From NCBI RefSeq assembly GCF_964204865.1, contig NC_135261.1, positions 15,252,001 to 15,316,000 of the forward strand: a stretch of 64,000 nucleotides of DNA, written 5' to 3'. Below the pieces are notes generated by a model, which did no database searches, was not told the origin of the DNA, and worked only from the letters and a program-made list of their open reading frames with translations. The position numbers and the translations under genes were made by a program. The stretch is from Styela clava. Lineage: Eukaryota > Chordata > Ascidiacea > Stolidobranchia > Styelidae. Positions 61,110 through 64,000 of this stretch are shown piece by piece. How positions within the stretch are numbered: the first letter of the stretch is position 1; each line of letters starts with the position of its first letter.

Positions 61110-64000
61110 AGTCATTCCTTTCATCTACTTGTTGTGAAGAAATCGCTTTTTTCAGTAAGTACTGAACCAAGTGATTTTTCAGTGCATAAAGAATGCATTT
61201 TTCGCTAGAAGGCTATTACTTTCATATTTTTTAAATATTTCTGTAGGCTTTAGTGGATTCGATGACATCATCAAAATAAAAAAAGTTGCGCACCTTGTGG
61301 CCGGTCCCTTTCAGTTGCGTTCTGGTGAAGTTGCGCTTTTGTGTCCATATATTCCTACGTTTATAAATATTTAACTAACCTTAATGCCATATCAGCATCA
61401 ATCCAATAAGAAACTATATTTGAATATGTTCCTCCGGGGCAAGAACCCACAATCAACAATGATAACGTTTCTGGTTCCTCCATGCTGAATATCGATGCCC
61501 ACATGTAGGCAAGAATTGGCATAATGACTGAAAGTTTTTTGAAAGACAACGAATAAATTTTTGTAGACATACAAAGTTATTTTAGGCCATTTCATTTATT
61601 TTTACATCGTTATAGTTAGAAACCCAACCATATTTTATTATAGAAGCTATATTTTGGGGTTGTTTAAAACCTTTATTAATAACATTTTACCAAATGATCG
61701 AGGTTAACAAATTTTTTTATAGCATGAAATCAGGTTAATTTATCTTCGGGCTATTTGGACTTATACCAACTCTAACCGTGACGTACAGTGATTGTAAAAA
61801 TATATATAAACATATATAAAGCGTCGCGAGAAAGAGTTGGTGTTAATCCGAAAGTTTCTAAAATATCAATAAATTAAATTATAATTATGCACTACAAAAA
61901 AAGGGATATTTTCTAAAATATCTTGGTTGTTTGAATTTTGTGTCGAACAATAATTTTTGGTATGTCTCACAATTTTGCTCCTTATCACACTTCCGTCTTT
62001 CAAGAAGACTAGGGAATTTCTGTTGCAATATAGTGAATTCGATTTATGAGCAATATGAATGAAATAGGAATAAAATTTGAAACCTCTAAAATTCAGCATT
62101 GTTTTGTAATCGCATACAGTCTAAAGAAGTGGTTCCCAACCTTTTTTATATTGCGGCACACTATTGAACACTTCAAATATTCGCGGCATACCTATCACAA
62201 AACATGAATATTTTCCACTCATAAAGCCATTTTGCTATAAAATAATATTGAAGAAAGAAGTTTCGGAACCTTCCGAGCACCTCACATTATTGTAAAAGAT
62301 GCGCGGCCGCATGGGTAGTACGTGGTACGATGGTGTATTCAAACGCATTTCATTACAACAATTATTTATTATCGCTAGAAACACTAAATAGGTTTAAAGT
62401 TGTTATAAACCGCTAGACGTATCTTTTCACGTTATAAATTTCGTGCCAGGCCTGAGCATAATTTGATGGCAGTGATCATAGCAAGTTACCACAAGTTACG
62501 CCAGATTACTGGCATGATTACAGGTCGCAAGGGTAGGCAAAATAGAATATTTTTATCGAATCGAATAATCGGGATATTTTTAACGAATTGTCGAATATCG
62601 GGTATTTTCAGTATATATATTAAACAGACATTCAGAACGCTGGACATTTTGATGTTCCCGGTGAACTATTTTTGCCCGTACTCATTTTTTTTTGGGTTGA
62701 TTGGTTTATTACACAACAGCGAACGGCGAAGTTTAGCTTTATATTCCTGGGAGAACTAATGCTTTATATCGACGACGTATACGTTAGCGACAGCTATTCA
62801 AAACCTTGCCAAAACGTGCAAAACGCGCAGAAATAGTGAAAAACCGTCAAGGGGAGTTTATCTTTTTCGCCGGCTTTGATCTTTATCCATACCGTTTGTA
62901 AACTAACTTTTCCAATTTTGAGCTGACAGTATTATCATTCTGACACCGGAATGCGGATATTTATGAAAACCTTAGTTAACCTTCTTATTATATTACTTTT
63001 CTATTGTGCCTATTTTATTTTCGTATTTAATATAAATAAAAACCCCACAAAGTCATTACGTGAATCCTGAATGTTATTTGGAGTTTAATGGCAATTCAAA
63101 TAATAATTCTATGGTAATATTTGGGAAAATTTCGCACAATATTTTGTTACCTTTTCAATTTTACGATACGGTGTTGGTGCGCTTTATGAAAAACTAAGAA
63201 TAGAAACAATACCAAAATGCGACTTCTCAAATTAGTCGTTTTTGTTTGTTAGTAAGAGCCGTGGGGCAATTATCGCGGAAATCGAGGGATCGGCTTAGTG
63301 ACGCGCAAGTTCCGTGCCCAATCAAAGCGGCCTAGGTACTCGATAGATGAGTAGTAAAATGACATGCTAATAGCTAAAATAATGACATCAACAGGTTATT
63401 GTTTCGTAACATTACACGGCGCGGTATTTTAGCGGTTGGCAATACAAGTCCCCCGGCAAATAAATTCAGGAAAGTATCATTGCATGAGTTGGTTCGGTGT
63501 CGATTGTCTTGCGCGCGTACACACACTTAGTTCTAAATTTTGAATTAAAATGCGAGTATGTAAGTCGATATGCTAAATTTCATTTGTCTATTGGAATCTC
63601 TTCATTTAAATTCAACATAAAATCTTTTCGCGGCACACCATTAATCATTCACGGTACACGGTGGTTGGGGACCACTGGTATTGCGTAAATTAAAATGAAG
63701 TAGTCTCGTAGCCTAGTCGGGTAAAAGTATATATTACAAAATTAAATTCCACTCACTAAATTGACAAACGAGGCCCGTTAGAATTCCAGTAGGATTTTTG
63801 AAATGCTGTTTCAGTTTACTGATCTCCACTGAACATCCTATACCGATCATGATAAGCGCCAACAAAACGGGGACCATATACATTAGAATAGTTTGAACAA
63901 TCAGCTTCGCCTCGTCGACAGTTGGTCCTGGTATACATGGTTTCACGGTTGAGTTTTCAAACGATGTCTCATTAATCGTAAGGCAAGGTGTCCTAGTTGT
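58321..64000 (-). CDS. SLC10-family sodium/bile-acid-type cotransporter (5-prime end outside window)
   Basis: Eight minus-strand exons join in frame: 64000-63757 (continues past the window), 61527-61380, 60822-60707, 60240-60152, 59768-59627, 58951-58764, 58557-58458 and 58388-58321 (TAA at 58323-58321). They give 364 residues. Family signatures are strong: the SCPGGTYSN box and YWIDADMAL followed by STTMT, SLGMLPLLLYIY (matching ALGMMPL) and VETGIQNGQIAL (matching the sodium-site ETGIQN motif). The N-terminal part has two N-glycosylation sequons (NET, NST) before the first helix, as in SLC10A1/A2/A6. The tail is short and polar, ending FEMEE. The family moves bile acids or steroid sulfates with sodium at the plasma membrane; the substrate here is unknown. 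Length fits a near-complete protein, with perhaps a short N-terminus missing. Confidence 0.9.
61076..61350. repeat. Dispersed repeat, gacgtcatc family, with (gtt)n tract, in SLC10 intron
   Basis: A (gtt)n run of about 11 units (61077-61109) is followed by gtactgaaccaagtg, cgctagaaggctattac, gatgacatcatcaaaat, gcgcaccttgtggcc and tctggtgaagttgcgc. This is the most complete copy in the window and shows the family's block order. Confidence 0.65.
62127..63677. mobile_element. hAT-like non-autonomous element in SLC10 intron 1
   Basis: The left end agtggttcccaacc and right end ggttggggaccact are inverted repeats, each followed inward by a gcggcacac block. The 1.55 kb interior has no transposase-length frame. 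The flanking 8-mers (gtctaaag and gtattgcg) match only in part, so the insertion is probably old or the interior holds later inserts. Confidence 0.55.

Overview
The window looks like animal nuclear DNA: it is AT-rich, every gene is split by GT-AG introns, introns are mostly 0.2-2 kb, and the gene families (TECPR2, adhesion GPCR, SLC10 transporter, C-type lectin) are metazoan. Compact introns, abundant short transposon relics and the gene set suggest a marine invertebrate deuterostome, perhaps an ascidian. The species guess is inference only. No prokaryotic operon, CRISPR or phage feature is present.

Layout. 1-6.6 kb: a C-type-lectin-like gene on the minus strand (3207-5174), broken by one in-frame TGA where the fold's conserved Trp is expected. 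It lies between two direct copies of a 1.4-1.7 kb repeat. 6.6-16.2 kb: transposon-rich and apparently gene-free. It holds a 1.23 kb hAT-like element with a perfect 8-bp target duplication, a 165-bp-arm hairpin, a 328-bp tandem duplication and a non-autonomous LTR element with 574-bp LTRs. 16.7-38.1 kb: a complete TECPR2 orthologue on the plus strand, resolved into 27 coding exons (1639 residues), with SINEs, a hAT MITE and other repeats in its introns. 38.3-41.8 kb: intergenic, with one weak first-exon candidate. 41.8-47.6 kb: a 7-exon adhesion GPCR on the plus strand (590 residues). 47.6-53.1 kb: intergenic repeats. 53.2-55.2 kb: a predicted 80-residue single-pass membrane protein in three exons. 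55.5-56.2 kb: a large inverted repeat. 58.3-64 kb: the last eight coding exons of an SLC10 sodium/bile-acid-type transporter on the minus strand, running off the window's end.

The genes do not form an evident pathway. TECPR2 acts in autophagy, where it binds ATG8 proteins; the GPCR, the small membrane protein and the transporter are plasma-membrane proteins; the lectin relic is a recognition-type fold. Exon boundaries were set by hand from splice consensus, reading-frame continuity and remembered family conservation. The first exons and all UTRs are the least certain parts.
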